DNA from: Sulfurimonas sp.
GTDB taxonomy: Bacteria > Campylobacterota > Campylobacteria > Campylobacterales > Sulfurimonadaceae
Assembly: GCA_028044295.1 (NCBI GenBank)
Contig: JAOFSE010000009.1
Location: forward strand, 23,308-87,307
Direction of reading: 5' to 3'
DNA: 64,000 nt
Shown here: in pieces, positions 34,920-43,903 of the stretch
How the letters are laid out: each line of letters begins with the position of its first letter
Numbering within the stretch: position 1 is the first letter of the stretch
Translations under genes and position numbers: made by a program
The notes under the pieces: generated by a model
The model's database searches: none
Told to the model about the DNA's origin: nothing
What the model saw: only the letters and a program-made list of their open reading frames with translations

Positions 34920-36845
34920 ATGTTAAATCTTGCCTCGTTTATTAAGCTACTGCAAGAGTCTTTTAGAGACCTCTTGCCCATAATACTTGTAATCATATTT
35001 TTTCAGCTGGCAATCATTCAAACAGTACCAGAAAACTGGCTTAGTACTACTATAGGTTTAGCTATTGTGGGTGTTGGTCTTGCAGTATTTTTATTAGGAC
35101 TTGAAGTTGGGATTTTCCCTGTTGGAGAAGGTCTTGCAGGTGACTTCGCTCGCAAAGGTTCTACCATGTGGATTGTTATATTCGCATTTATGATAGGCTT
35201 TGGTACTACAGTAGCCGAACCTGCCCTTCTTGTTATCGCAGATAAAGCAGCAGGTATCAGTTCTGGGAGAATCGATGCTTTTACACTTAGAATGGTAGTT
35301 GCCTTCTCTGTTGGTATCGCTATAGTCATTGGTGTTTGGAGGATTATAAAAGGTCACCCTATTCACTATTACATTATCAGTGGTTATATTATGGTTGTTG
35401 CAGCTACTGCATTTGCCCCAAAAGAGATAGTTGGTCTTGCTTATGATTTAGGTGGCGTTACAACATCAACTGTTACCGTTCCATTGGTTGCTGCACTTGG
35501 TATAGGACTTGCATCAACAATCAAAGGCAGAAATCCTGTTCTAGATGGTTTTGGTCTCATAGCATTTGCTTCACTTACACCTATGATTTTCGTTCAGTTT
35601 TATGGAATCTACGTATACCAATTTATTGAAGCTTCTCAAATTGTAATGCCAATTGCTGCTCATACTGCAGAAACTGCTGCAGCCTTTGATTTAAGTATCA
35701 TGTCTCTTATTAAAGGAATACTTAGTGTAGCAACTGATGTTATTCCTATTCTAGCTGTTATCCTATTTTTTCAATATGTTATTTTAAAGAAACATATAGA
35801 TAATCTAAAAGAAGTTCTGATAGGTTTTGGTCTTGTGATCTTCGGGCTAGATGCTTTTATAATTGGTTTAGAAATGGGTCTCTTCTCTCTTGGTGAGACA
35901 ATGGCTCTACAACTTACACAAAATGATAGTGTATTTATCATCTATGCTTTTGCATTTGCCATAGGTTTTTCTACAACCATGGCTGAACCATCATTAACTG
36001 CTATAGCTAGAAAAGCTAAGGAGATTAGTGACGGAAAAATTAATGACTTTGTTCTTCGTCTTTTCGTTGCTCTTGGTGTTGCTATTGGTATCTCATTAGG
36101 TGCATTTAGAATTGTTAACGGTGGAGAAATTGTTTACTACATAATGGCTGGATATCTATTTGTAATTGTTCTGACTTTTATGGCTCCAAAGTACATCATT
36201 CCTATCGCATATGATAGTGGTGGAGTTACAACTTCAACAGTAACCGTTCCTCTTGTTGCCGCGCTTGGTCTTGGTCTAGCTACAAACATAGCTGGTCGTG
36301 ATCCTCTAATAGATGGATTTGGTCTTATTGCTTTTGCTTCTTTATTCCCTATGCTAACTGTTATGGCTTACGGAATTATGACTGAGAGCATGGGTATTAA
36401 AGGTAAACATGAGCTTCAAGAGATAAAACTAGAAGAATTACAACACGCAATAGAACATGCAAACGATATGGGTCTATCAACTGTTAATGTTCATGGAACA
36501 GACAAAAGACACTCATACAGAGTTCAGTTCTCAGCTGTACATGTAATAATCCCTATTGATAAAGAACAAGAAGCTATAGACTCTGCAAAGAAAGCCGGTG
36601 CTACAGGGGTTACTGTTATGAAAGCGCATGGTATGGGACTTGAAAAATTAGAAAGTCTATATAATAGACTAGGGGAGAGTCACTCAGATGTCAATATGAT
36701 GTTTATTACACCATCTCAAAAAGTTAATGATATTATCAAAAATGTGATTCATGACTTAGATTTAACTGGAGAGGGTGCAGGTATAGCTTACGCTTACCCT
36801 GTGAGCCATCTTAAAGGTTTAACTCTTAAAATGGATGATCTATAG
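34920..36845 (+). CDS. tandem DUF1538 membrane transporter with PII-like tail
   Basis: A 641-residue inner-membrane protein in which a DUF1538 unit occurs twice (about 10-235 and 255-480). The duplicated blocks are alike: [15 protein letters not shown] / [15 protein letters not shown], and [21 protein letters not shown] / [21 protein letters not shown]. Split DUF1538 pairs (UmpA/UmpB) have been described as cation/proton antiporters. The C-terminal ~110 residues ([41 protein letters not shown]) look like a PII/GlnB-type ferredoxin-like domain, so ligand or metabolite control is inferred. AGGATGG precedes ATG. Confidence 0.82.
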   Translation: MLNLASFIKLLQESFRDLLPIILVIIFFQLAIIQTVPENWLSTTIGLAIVGVGLAVFLLGLEVGIFPVGEGLAGDFARKGSTMWIVIFAFMIGFGTTVAEPALLVIADKAAGISSGRIDAFTLRMVVAFSVGIAIVIGVWRIIKGHPIHYYIISGYIMVVAATAFAPKEIVGLAYDLGGVTTSTVTVPLVAALGIGLASTIKGRNPVLDGFGLIAFASLTPMIFVQFYGIYVYQFIEASQIVMPIAAHTAETAAAFDLSIMSLIKGILSVATDVIPILAVILFFQYVILKKHIDNLKEVLIGFGLVIFGLDAFIIGLEMGLFSLGETMALQLTQNDSVFIIYAFAFAIGFSTTMAEPSLTAIARKAKEISDGKINDFVLRLFVALGVAIGISLGAFRIVNGGEIVYYIMAGYLFVIVLTFMAPKYIIPIAYDSGGVTTSTVTVPLVAALGLGLATNIAGRDPLIDGFGLIAFASLFPMLTVMAYGIMTESMGIKGKHELQEIKLEELQHAIEHANDMGLSTVNVHGTDKRHSYRVQFSAVHVIIPIDKEQEAIDSAKKAGATGVTVMKAHGMGLEKLESLYNRLGESHSDVNMMFITPSQKVNDIIKNVIHDLDLTGEGAGIAYAYPVSHLKGLTLKMDDL

Positions 36846-36861
36846 CGATAAATCGCTATAG
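36840..36861. terminator. bidirectional hairpin across two convergent stop codons
   Basis: CTATAGCGAT-AA-ATCGCTATAG is a perfect 10-bp stem with a 2-nt loop. It contains the stop of the DUF1538 gene and the stop of the convergent HTH gene, which overlap by 6 bp. No U-run follows on either side. Confidence 0.5.
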
Positions 36862-37484
36862 TCATACTTATCTAAATCAATATAACACTTTTTCCCTAGA
36901 GTAACAATTCTAGAGTCATTTTTAGCTGCCTTTTTAAACTTCTCTTTAATTTTCACAATCTTTTTCTTAGAGTAGTCTCTACTCTTTAAATACTTGTTTA
37001 AAGATATAAGTCTTTTATCTGCACTTTTAGACTCATCTATTTCAGCCTCTACAAGCTCATTAACTACCTCAGGAGTATTCTCAGGTGCATTTAGCATAAA
37101 CTTGGATGATATCGCGTTTAAAATGTTTTTTAACTGCTCATCTTTATCTAAATATATTTGCTCTATCTTCACTCTTTCATCAATAAGCATCTGCTCTTTT
37201 TGATCTCTAAGCGTTCTTGTTTCACCCTCAAGAGTTTCTACTCTTTTTTGAAGTTTAGAATTTTGTTCTTCTAGAAGTTTATAATATCTATCATCTGTTT
37301 GAGTAGCTTTTGTACTAGTAGCTCTTCTTGATGCTGGTTTCGTAATTTTTTTAGCATCAATGATGACTAACTTAACTCCATTTTCTACCACACTCTCCAA
37401 AGAGCCTCTTCTTATACGGTTATGTATTGCTTCTTTTGAAACACCAAGTTTTGCGGCTGCATCTGATACTGTTAGTTTTGACAT
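36840..37484 (-). CDS. HTH and coiled-coil DNA-binding-like protein
   Basis: A 214-residue protein. Residues 1-30 form an excisionase/MerR-like helix-turn-helix ([26 protein letters not shown]), followed by a Ser/Thr/Arg linker, a long coiled coil (about 65-115, [21 protein letters not shown]), an acidic stretch and a basic C-terminal domain. The layout resembles chromosome- or plasmid-associated coiled-coil binders such as KfrA-type proteins, but a named family is not certain. It is 10 bp downstream of yajQ and probably shares its transcript. Confidence 0.75.
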   Translation of the reverse strand: MSKLTVSDAAAKLGVSKEAIHNRIRRGSLESVVENGVKLVIIDAKKITKPASRRATSTKATQTDDRYYKLLEEQNSKLQKRVETLEGETRTLRDQKEQMLIDERVKIEQIYLDKDEQLKNILNAISSKFMLNAPENTPEVVNELVEAEIDESKSADKRLISLNKYLKSRDYSKKKIVKIKEKFKKAAKNDSRIVTLGKKCYIDLDKYDYSDLSL

Positions 37485-37494
37485 TTAATCCTAC

Positions 37495-37992
37495 CTATCT
37501 CATATTTTCAAAGACTAATGGAGCATCCCATTCACCCTCTTTAACCATCTTCATAACTTTTTGTAAGTCATCAAGTTTAGCACCCTTAACACGAATAGAA
37601 TCACCTTCTATTTGAGCATTAACTTTTAGTTTCATTTTTTTTATATCTGCAGTAATTTTTTTAGCCTCTTTTGACTCTATATAATCAACCACTTTAAAAG
37701 TTACTTTTCTATTATCTCCACTAGAATCTTCTACTCTTAACTCATCAAGTACTTTTGAACTTAGTCCTTGTTTTAAAAATTTAGCGATAGCTATATCTTT
37801 TAGAGCATCAAGCTTATTGTCACTAGATGCTATTAAGACTAAAGTTTTAGCTTTTTCATTGTAATTAACCTCATATGTAGTACCCTTAAAATCATAACGA
37901 TTTGCAACCTCTCTATCTACCATATTTATAGCATTTTTAAAGTTTTGCATATCAATTTTTGCACTTATATCAAACGAGTGTTCTTTAGCCAT
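37495..37992 (-). CDS. yajQ: YajQ family nucleotide/c-di-GMP-binding protein
   Basis: A 165-residue cytoplasmic protein with two ferredoxin-like halves; SFDISAKIDMQNFKNAINMV and RYDFKGTTYEVNYNEK at the N-terminus and the tail IKKMKLKVNAQIEGD...VRVKGAKLDDLQ are YajQ/XC_3703 signatures. Some members bind c-di-GMP and affect transcription. GGGAGAG precedes the ATG at 37992; an upstream in-frame ATG at 38019 lies inside the kinase gene. It overlaps that kinase by 8 bp. Confidence 0.93.
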   Translation of the reverse strand: MAKEHSFDISAKIDMQNFKNAINMVDREVANRYDFKGTTYEVNYNEKAKTLVLIASSDNKLDALKDIAIAKFLKQGLSSKVLDELRVEDSSGDNRKVTFKVVDYIESKEAKKITADIKKMKLKVNAQIEGDSIRVKGAKLDDLQKVMKMVKEGEWDAPLVFENMR

Positions 37993-40165
37993 TATCTCTC
38001 CCCTTATTAAAATTTGCAAACAATACTTTACGTAGCTTGATTACGTCTATTGGTTTTGCAATGTGACCATTCATTCCTGATTCATATGAAAGTTTTACAT
38101 CCTCTGTTCTTGCATTTGCACTAATTGCAACTATCTCTACATTATGATCTAAAACATCCGAATTCTCATCGCGTATAATTTTTGTAGCCTCATATCCATT
38201 AAGATTTGGCATCTGAATATCCATTAAAATTAAATCAAATGTTTTAGAAGCTAGTAGATCAACTGCTTCTTGACCGTCGTTTACAATCACAGCCTCTATA
38301 TTGCACTCATCTAAAATTATGTCTATAAGTACTTGGTTAGTTTTATTATCCTCTACAACTAAAACATTCAGAGAGCTTAAATCCATCTCTTCACAAACTT
38401 CTTGTTTGTCTTGCTCATTCTCTAGAGTTACAGACTTATCAAACCCTATCTTAACTACAAACTCTGAACCTACGTCTTCTGTAGACTCAACACTAATCTT
38501 TCCATCCATCATTTTGACAAGAGTATTTGTTATAGATAGCCCTAACCCTGTTCCACCAAATTTTCTATTGATTGTACTGTCTGCTTGCTCAAAACTGTTA
38601 AATAATTTTTTGATTGTTTCTTCAGACATACCTATACCAGTATCTTGAATAATAGCCTGATATATAATCCTATCATTATCCTCAAAAATCGTATTTACAA
38701 TAACCTTTACTTGACCCCTGTCTGTAAACTTTATTGCATTATTAAGCAAGTTAATAAATATCTGGTTTACCCTTGTTGGATCACCCATTATTTCACCATC
38801 ATATGTACTTTGATAATCATAAATAAATTTAATATCTTTTTGCATCGCCATCATCTCTAAAATAGCATGTATATGACTACAGAGTTCATTCATGTTAAAT
38901 GACATGCATTCTAACTCTAATTTTCCAGCTTCGATTTTTGAAAAATCTAAAATATCATTTATAATTACTAAAAGATTCTCTGAACTTGATTTTATATACC
39001 CAAGATGTTTTTTCTGCTCATCATCTAATTGACTTTTATGTAAAATATCCGCAAACCCTATAATAGCATTCATAGGTGTGCGTATCTCGTGACTCATATT
39101 GGCTAAGAAAACACTTTTAGTTTTTGCAGCTGCACTAGCTGCTTTTTCTGAACTTTTCACTCGAAAAATAGCTATAAAAATTAGTAGTGTTGTTAATACT
39201 ATCGAAAACCAAATGACTATAAAATAGTTTCTTATCTTTTTTATATTCTTGTTAACTCTAGAGTCAATTAAGTAAGCTACTGTTTCATTTGTGATGACAT
39301 TCTTAACAGGAAAAAAAGTAGTGACTTTATGTGTACCACTTATCTTACTCATAAAAGTAAAAGCTTCGCCTTTAGCTAAAACTTCTTCATAATTTTTATT
39401 ATTTAATTTATAGTTAGAAAATAACTTTTCTATTATCTCCGCATCATCTGTATACATAGATCTGTCATATAAATAGTTTTCACTTACTTTCGATTGTTTA
39501 TAGTTTTTATGTTCTGCTTTAAAAACATTTTTATTTACAATTTTTTTGTCTATTATACAACTTACTTTAGAATTTATATTCTGTTGCATAGTATTTAAAA
39601 TAACCTTCATAGAGATAGCTGTTTCTACACTACCAATATGTATGCCATTGTAATTAACAGGAAAAACAAATCTATACCCATTAAAGATTCTACCCTCTTC
39701 AAAGCTAGATATACGCTTATGTTCCTTGTTAACATAAGCTACTGTTTTACGTAAATCAGAAAGATTGTCTCCATATTTATCAGGTCTATGAAAAGGTAGA
39801 AAGCTATCATTATTTGCTAAATGAAAGTGTAATTGCTCAATATCAAAGTATTTCAGTTTATCATATATGCCAGAGAGTCTGTTATATAGCTCTTTTCTAT
39901 ATTTATCACGCTCTTGGTTAGTTTGTGCGATAGAAGCCTTATAAAATATACTTTTTACATCATCCCTATCAATTGTACTCGCAAAAAGTATCTGTGCATT
40001 TTTTTCATAAGCATTAATTACAGTTTTGTAAGTTACTTCTACTAATTCCTGTTCATTAGACTGAATACTTGACATTCTCTTATCAAACTGATTAATCAAA
40101 ACAATACTGGTACAAGCTACTATAGCAACAAAAGATGTACCCAAGTATTTAGAAAATCTTTTCAA
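37985..40165 (-). CDS. hybrid sensor histidine kinase with Cache sensor and receiver
   Basis: A 726-residue protein: helix about 12-30, periplasmic double-Cache-type sensor about 35-310 (HFHLANNDSFLPFHRPDKYG and GYRFVFPVNYNGIHIGSVE are typical of dCache_3), helix about 312-335, HisKA with NMSHEIRTPMNAIIGFADIL, HATPase (INLLNNAIKFT, GTGLGLSIT), and a C-terminal receiver (LVVEDNKTNQ, LILMDIQMPNLNGYEA). An output phosphotransfer partner is not in the window. Upstream of it is the frd-like pair; the gene ends by overlapping yajQ. Confidence 0.9.
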   Translation of the reverse strand: MKRFSKYLGTSFVAIVACTSIVLINQFDKRMSSIQSNEQELVEVTYKTVINAYEKNAQILFASTIDRDDVKSIFYKASIAQTNQERDKYRKELYNRLSGIYDKLKYFDIEQLHFHLANNDSFLPFHRPDKYGDNLSDLRKTVAYVNKEHKRISSFEEGRIFNGYRFVFPVNYNGIHIGSVETAISMKVILNTMQQNINSKVSCIIDKKIVNKNVFKAEHKNYKQSKVSENYLYDRSMYTDDAEIIEKLFSNYKLNNKNYEEVLAKGEAFTFMSKISGTHKVTTFFPVKNVITNETVAYLIDSRVNKNIKKIRNYFIVIWFSIVLTTLLIFIAIFRVKSSEKAASAAAKTKSVFLANMSHEIRTPMNAIIGFADILHKSQLDDEQKKHLGYIKSSSENLLVIINDILDFSKIEAGKLELECMSFNMNELCSHIHAILEMMAMQKDIKFIYDYQSTYDGEIMGDPTRVNQIFINLLNNAIKFTDRGQVKVIVNTIFEDNDRIIYQAIIQDTGIGMSEETIKKLFNSFEQADSTINRKFGGTGLGLSITNTLVKMMDGKISVESTEDVGSEFVVKIGFDKSVTLENEQDKQEVCEEMDLSSLNVLVVEDNKTNQVLIDIILDECNIEAVIVNDGQEAVDLLASKTFDLILMDIQMPNLNGYEATKIIRDENSDVLDHNVEIVAISANARTEDVKLSYESGMNGHIAKPIDVIKLRKVLFANFNKGRDNG

Positions 40166-40231
40166 AATAAAAAATCCTACAAAAAGTTAAATATATAAAT
40201 ATTATAACACAATCAAAAATATGTTAGTTAA

Positions 40232-40936
40232 TTAAAAACTTGGGCTACCATCAAAGCTACCAAAACCTCCACCAAAGTTAGCAAAACTAGGATCCATATA
40301 ACCAGCCATTGAACTTCTCGCACGAAGTTTTTCTATATCAGCTTTACTAGATATATCTTGAGGACAAACTACTGTACACTCATTACATAAAGTACAATCC
40401 CAAACTCCATTTGTTTGTATAACATCAATCTTATCTTTAGAATCTATCTCTCTCTTATCACTAACATATCTCCATACTCTAGTTAGCGAAAACGGCCCTA
40501 AAAACTCTTCGTTAACTGCATAAACAGGACAAGCGCTATAACAAGCCGAGCATAAGATACAGTCACTTTGAATTTCATTCATCTTCTCATCTTCTGGAGT
40601 TAACGCAACATCTTTAGATAAAGAGCTTTGCCACGCCTTTGCTTTAGCATTAAAATCATATGCCTTATCCATATCTACTACTAAGTCTCTAAGAATAGGA
40701 GAGTTTCTCAAAGGTTCTATAACATCGCCATCTTTTGGATGATAAGAACAAGCTAAAACTTCTCTCTCATTTACCCTCACAGAACAACTTCCACAAACGC
40801 TACTTCTACATCCACTAGAAAAACTAAGTGTTGGATCCTGAGTAGTTTTAATCTCATTGAGTACTTCTAATAAAGTTACATTTTCTAAGTCAACCTCGTA
40901 CTCTGTAAACTCTTCTCTTTTAATTTTAATCTTCAT
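40232..40936 (-). CDS. fumarate reductase/succinate dehydrogenase-like Fe-S subunit
   Basis: A 234-residue electron-transfer subunit. [2Fe-2S] ligands are Cys43, 48, 51 and 63 (SGCRSSVCGSC ... LAC). The second cluster motif is CILCSACYSACP; the third is CTLCNECTVVCP, which has a full four-Cys set where standard SdhB/FrdB has three and holds [3Fe-4S]. A second [4Fe-4S] is therefore predicted. The start at 40936 overlaps the flavoprotein stop by 11 bp; a longer frame from 41032 lies inside that gene. The tail NFGGGFGSFDG is glycine-rich. No membrane-anchor gene follows. Confidence 0.85.
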   Translation of the reverse strand: MKIKIKREEFTEYEVDLENVTLLEVLNEIKTTQDPTLSFSSGCRSSVCGSCSVRVNEREVLACSYHPKDGDVIEPLRNSPILRDLVVDMDKAYDFNAKAKAWQSSLSKDVALTPEDEKMNEIQSDCILCSACYSACPVYAVNEEFLGPFSLTRVWRYVSDKREIDSKDKIDVIQTNGVWDCTLCNECTVVCPQDISSKADIEKLRARSSMAGYMDPSFANFGGGFGSFDGSPSF

Positions 40937-42521
40937 ATTTGAGTACCCCACTATTGATAACGGTGTGAGCTTTAAACCTACTGTCATCTTCTTGCATGTC
41001 ATCCACTCTATAATGTGCTCCACGACTTTCATCTCGGTTTATTGCACCAAGAAGTATAAGCTCACTTATTTCTAAAATATTTTTAAACTCTAAAAACTCT
41101 ATGAGATTTGTGTTATAAATTTTTGATTTATCTTCAACACCCATTTTAGCAACATCTTTTTTAATATCTAGAAGTTTTCCCTTAACCTCTTCCAAAGTAG
41201 ACTTGTCCCTTTTCACACCTACATATAAGTAAAACAATTCACCTAACTCTTTTTGTTTCTCATAAAAATTTATTAGTGTATCATTACTCATTGCATCATC
41301 AACCAAACTACATGTAGAACTATCTACTGATATATGTTGACTTTTGTTTTTACTATAAGATGCGGCATTTTCACCTGCTTGTTTTCCAAATACTACAAGT
41401 TCTAAGAGGGAGTTTCCACCCAAACGGTTTGCTCCATGAACTTTATGGTTTGAACATTCACCTACAGCAAAAAGTCCCTTTATTGATGTTTGTGAGTTTT
41501 TATCTACTTCTATTCCACCCATAGTGTAATGTGCAACTGGCTTAATAGGAATCAACTCATACACAGGGTCTACATTTTCATAAAGACGAGCTAGTTTTCT
41601 CTCTTGTGGTAGCTCTTCATCTATAAACTCTTCCCCTAAATGACGGATATCTAAAAAGACATCTTCTCCCTTAAGAATCTCATCATCAATAGCACGAGCA
41701 ACCTCATCGCGAGGGGCAAGTTCATTTGTAAATCTTTCACCTTTAGAGTTTAGAAGATAGCCTCCTGCACCACGAGCAGATTCGCTGATGAGTATTGCAG
41801 AGTTTTTCATAGCAGTTGGGTGGAACTGTACAAACTCCATATCGCTAACACTTGCTCCTGCTCGATAAGCTGTAGCTATACCATCACCTGTTGTAGATAC
41901 TGAGTTTGTTGAATGAGTATTATAAACTCTTGAGTAGCCCCCAGTAGCTAGGATCACACTCTTTGCACTATATATTTCAACTTCTCCACTACGCTTATTT
42001 AAAACACTAACACCACTTACATCTAAATTGCTGTCAGTAGTGTTTGTTATACACTCCAAAAGATATCTTTCACTAAGTATCTCTATCCCAAGTGCTAAAC
42101 ATCTATCATAAAGTGTATGCAAAATTTTTAAACCTGTATAATCTTGCGCATAACAAGCACGGGATGATGAAGCACCTCCAAGTTTGCGTTGAGCAATCTT
42201 AGCATCATCTGTCCTACTAAAAGGAACACCAATACTGTCTAACCACTCTAACGCTTTTGGTGCATTTGAACATAAAAACTCTACAGAGCTCTCATCTGCT
42301 AAACCATGTGCAGACTTTAATGTGTTTGCAATATGAGATTCAACACTATCTTCACCAGCATTTCCTAAAGCCGCATTTATTCCACCTTGAGCCATGCAAG
42401 TTTGACTTCTAGTCGGATACTCTTTAGTTAAGACAATTACCTTCGCTCCAGACTCGTGAGCATTAATTGCAGCTACTAATCCTGAACCACCAGCTCCAAC
42501 TATGAGAACATCACATTGCAT
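40926..42521 (-). CDS. fumarate reductase/succinate dehydrogenase-like flavoprotein
   Basis: A 531-residue FAD subunit. Signature blocks are VLIVGAGGSGLVAAI, MAQGGINAALG, ILATGGYSRVY, FHPTAM, ESARGAGGYLLN, HYTMGGI and HGANRLGGNSLLE, including the active-site His and Arg of the family. The residue that binds FAD covalently in SdhA/FrdA (His in RSHT) is Gln40 here (RSQTCMAQGG), so non-covalent FAD is predicted. AAGGTAC precedes the ATG. Direction of the reaction, and whether the substrate is fumarate, cannot be told from sequence. Confidence 0.87.
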   Translation of the reverse strand: MQCDVLIVGAGGSGLVAAINAHESGAKVIVLTKEYPTRSQTCMAQGGINAALGNAGEDSVESHIANTLKSAHGLADESSVEFLCSNAPKALEWLDSIGVPFSRTDDAKIAQRKLGGASSSRACYAQDYTGLKILHTLYDRCLALGIEILSERYLLECITNTTDSNLDVSGVSVLNKRSGEVEIYSAKSVILATGGYSRVYNTHSTNSVSTTGDGIATAYRAGASVSDMEFVQFHPTAMKNSAILISESARGAGGYLLNSKGERFTNELAPRDEVARAIDDEILKGEDVFLDIRHLGEEFIDEELPQERKLARLYENVDPVYELIPIKPVAHYTMGGIEVDKNSQTSIKGLFAVGECSNHKVHGANRLGGNSLLELVVFGKQAGENAASYSKNKSQHISVDSSTCSLVDDAMSNDTLINFYEKQKELGELFYLYVGVKRDKSTLEEVKGKLLDIKKDVAKMGVEDKSKIYNTNLIEFLEFKNILEISELILLGAINRDESRGAHYRVDDMQEDDSRFKAHTVINSGVLKYED

Positions 42522-42585
42522 TTAAAGTACCTTCTTTTTATAGTTTTAATATTTTGTATTATACAACTTAAACCAAATGGTATTG

Positions 42586-42990
42586 TTAAAACAGTTCTGC
42601 AAGTAAAAGATACCTAGTAACCCTAAGCGTTCCTACTATCGCTATAAAGATTAAGAAATTTAATCTTAATAGTCCTGCTACAAAGGTAAGTGGATCGCCT
42701 ATTATTGGCAACCATGATAAAACTAATCCCCAGTATCCATACTTGTGCCCATACTTATATGAGTAACGACCAAGCTTACTTGATAGAAGTTTGTTTTTTG
42801 TTTTCTCGTATAAGAAGAAACCTAGATAGTAGTTAAATGCAACAGCTGAAACATTACCAATAGATGCAAAAATAATAGCTGTGTGTTTTTCCATTCCACT
42901 TGAGAGTGCGGTAACAAATGCAACTTCAGAGGAAAAAGGTAAAATTGTTGCAGCTAAAAAAGCTGTAACAGCAAGAGCTAGTTCAGAGAT
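42586..42990 (-). CDS. YqaA/DedA-like membrane protein with no normal start codon
   Basis: The ATG at 42894 gives 102 residues, but the same frame is open to 42999 and its translation (ELALAVTAFLAATILPFSSE, then VAFVTALSSG) is exactly the conserved YqaA N-terminus. No ATG, GTG or TTG occurs between the in-frame TGA at 43000-43002 and 42894. I give 42990 (an ATC) as the likely family start; the total of about 134 residues matches YqaA (about 142). Three to four hydrophobic helices, and GxWLPIIGDPLTFVAGLLR is the family core. The 5' end overlaps the dehydrogenase gene by 13 bp. Confidence 0.6.
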   Translation of the reverse strand: MSELALAVTAFLAATILPFSSEVAFVTALSSGMEKHTAIIFASIGNVSAVAFNYYLGFFLYEKTKNKLLSSKLGRYSYKYGHKYGYWGLVLSWLPIIGDPLTFVAGLLRLNFLIFIAIVGTLRVTRYLLLAELF

Positions 42991-43901
42991 GAGATATTCT
43001 CAATAACAGAAGCTATAAGTTTATCTCTTGCTTCAACAGATGTCCAAGCAATATGTGGAGTGATATAAAGATTCTCTTTGTTCTTTACATGTAGAAGTGG
43101 ATGATTCTCTCTCATCGGTTCGCTGACAAGTACATCTAAACCAAAAGAGATGTTTTTTTCATCAACAATTTTAGCTACTGCTTCTTCGTTTATAATCCCA
43201 CCACGACCAAGATTTATAACTGTGGCACCATCTTTACATGTAGAAAGTTGTTCATAGTCTAAAAGGTTGCTTGTTTGCTCATTTAAAGGTGCGTGAATCG
43301 TTACAATATCACAATTTTTTAGCATCTCATCAAGCTCTACATGTAGAAAATCAGGTGTTTTATTTTTACCACTAGTGGAGAAGTAACAAACCTCTGCTCC
43401 AAAGGCTTTCGCTATGTTTGCTACACCACGACCGATAGAACCTAAACCTATGATTCCCCACTTTTTACCTTTAACTTCAAAGAATGGTTTTGATACATCT
43501 GTAAAGATTGGGCTTCTAGAATACGTTCCATCTTTAACAGATTCATCATAATATCTTGAGTGTCCCATTAAGTAAAACAGCATGGAAAATGTATGTTGAA
43601 TAACAGAATCAGTTGAATAACCAGCTACATTTTTTACTTCTACATGTAACTCTTTTGCAGCAACCAAATCAACGTTGTTCATACCGGTAGCGGCTACACA
43701 GATTAATTTTAAATTCTTACATGTAGACATCATTTCCTTAGTTATAACAACCTTGTTAGTTACTATAACATCTGCACTTGTTATACGCTCTAAAGTTTGT
43801 TCTGCTGATGTTGTTTGATGTACTTCAACTTCTCCAAACTTACTGAAACCTTCTAAAGAAGTCTTACCAAAAGTTAAAGCATCCAATAAAACTATTTTCA
43901 T
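42978..43901 (-). CDS. D-2-hydroxyacid dehydrogenase
   Basis: A 307-residue NAD(P)-dependent oxidoreductase. GIIGLGSIGRGVANIAKAFG is the dinucleotide-binding motif; the catalytic triad is Arg in NLGRGGIINE, Glu in LVSEP and His in TPHIAW. This is the family of hydroxypyruvate/glycerate and D-lactate-type dehydrogenases; the substrate is not fixed by sequence. It begins 2 bp after purT. The gene contains five TACATGTA palindromes. Confidence 0.92.
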   Translation of the reverse strand: MKIVLLDALTFGKTSLEGFSKFGEVEVHQTTSAEQTLERITSADVIVTNKVVITKEMMSTCKNLKLICVAATGMNNVDLVAAKELHVEVKNVAGYSTDSVIQHTFSMLFYLMGHSRYYDESVKDGTYSRSPIFTDVSKPFFEVKGKKWGIIGLGSIGRGVANIAKAFGAEVCYFSTSGKNKTPDFLHVELDEMLKNCDIVTIHAPLNEQTSNLLDYEQLSTCKDGATVINLGRGGIINEEAVAKIVDEKNISFGLDVLVSEPMRENHPLLHVKNKENLYITPHIAWTSVEARDKLIASVIENISSLN

Positions 43902-43903
43902 AA

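Noticed and set aside
34727..34920. Attachment site of an integrated element at tRNA-Ser
   Set aside because: The tRNA 3' end is not duplicated nearby and no integrase or other mobile gene is in the flanks; only truncated genes are seen.
40937..41032. Longer Fe-S subunit starting at 41032
   Set aside because: The extra 32 residues lie inside the flavoprotein gene and do not resemble the family N-terminus; MKIKIKREEF at 40936 does.
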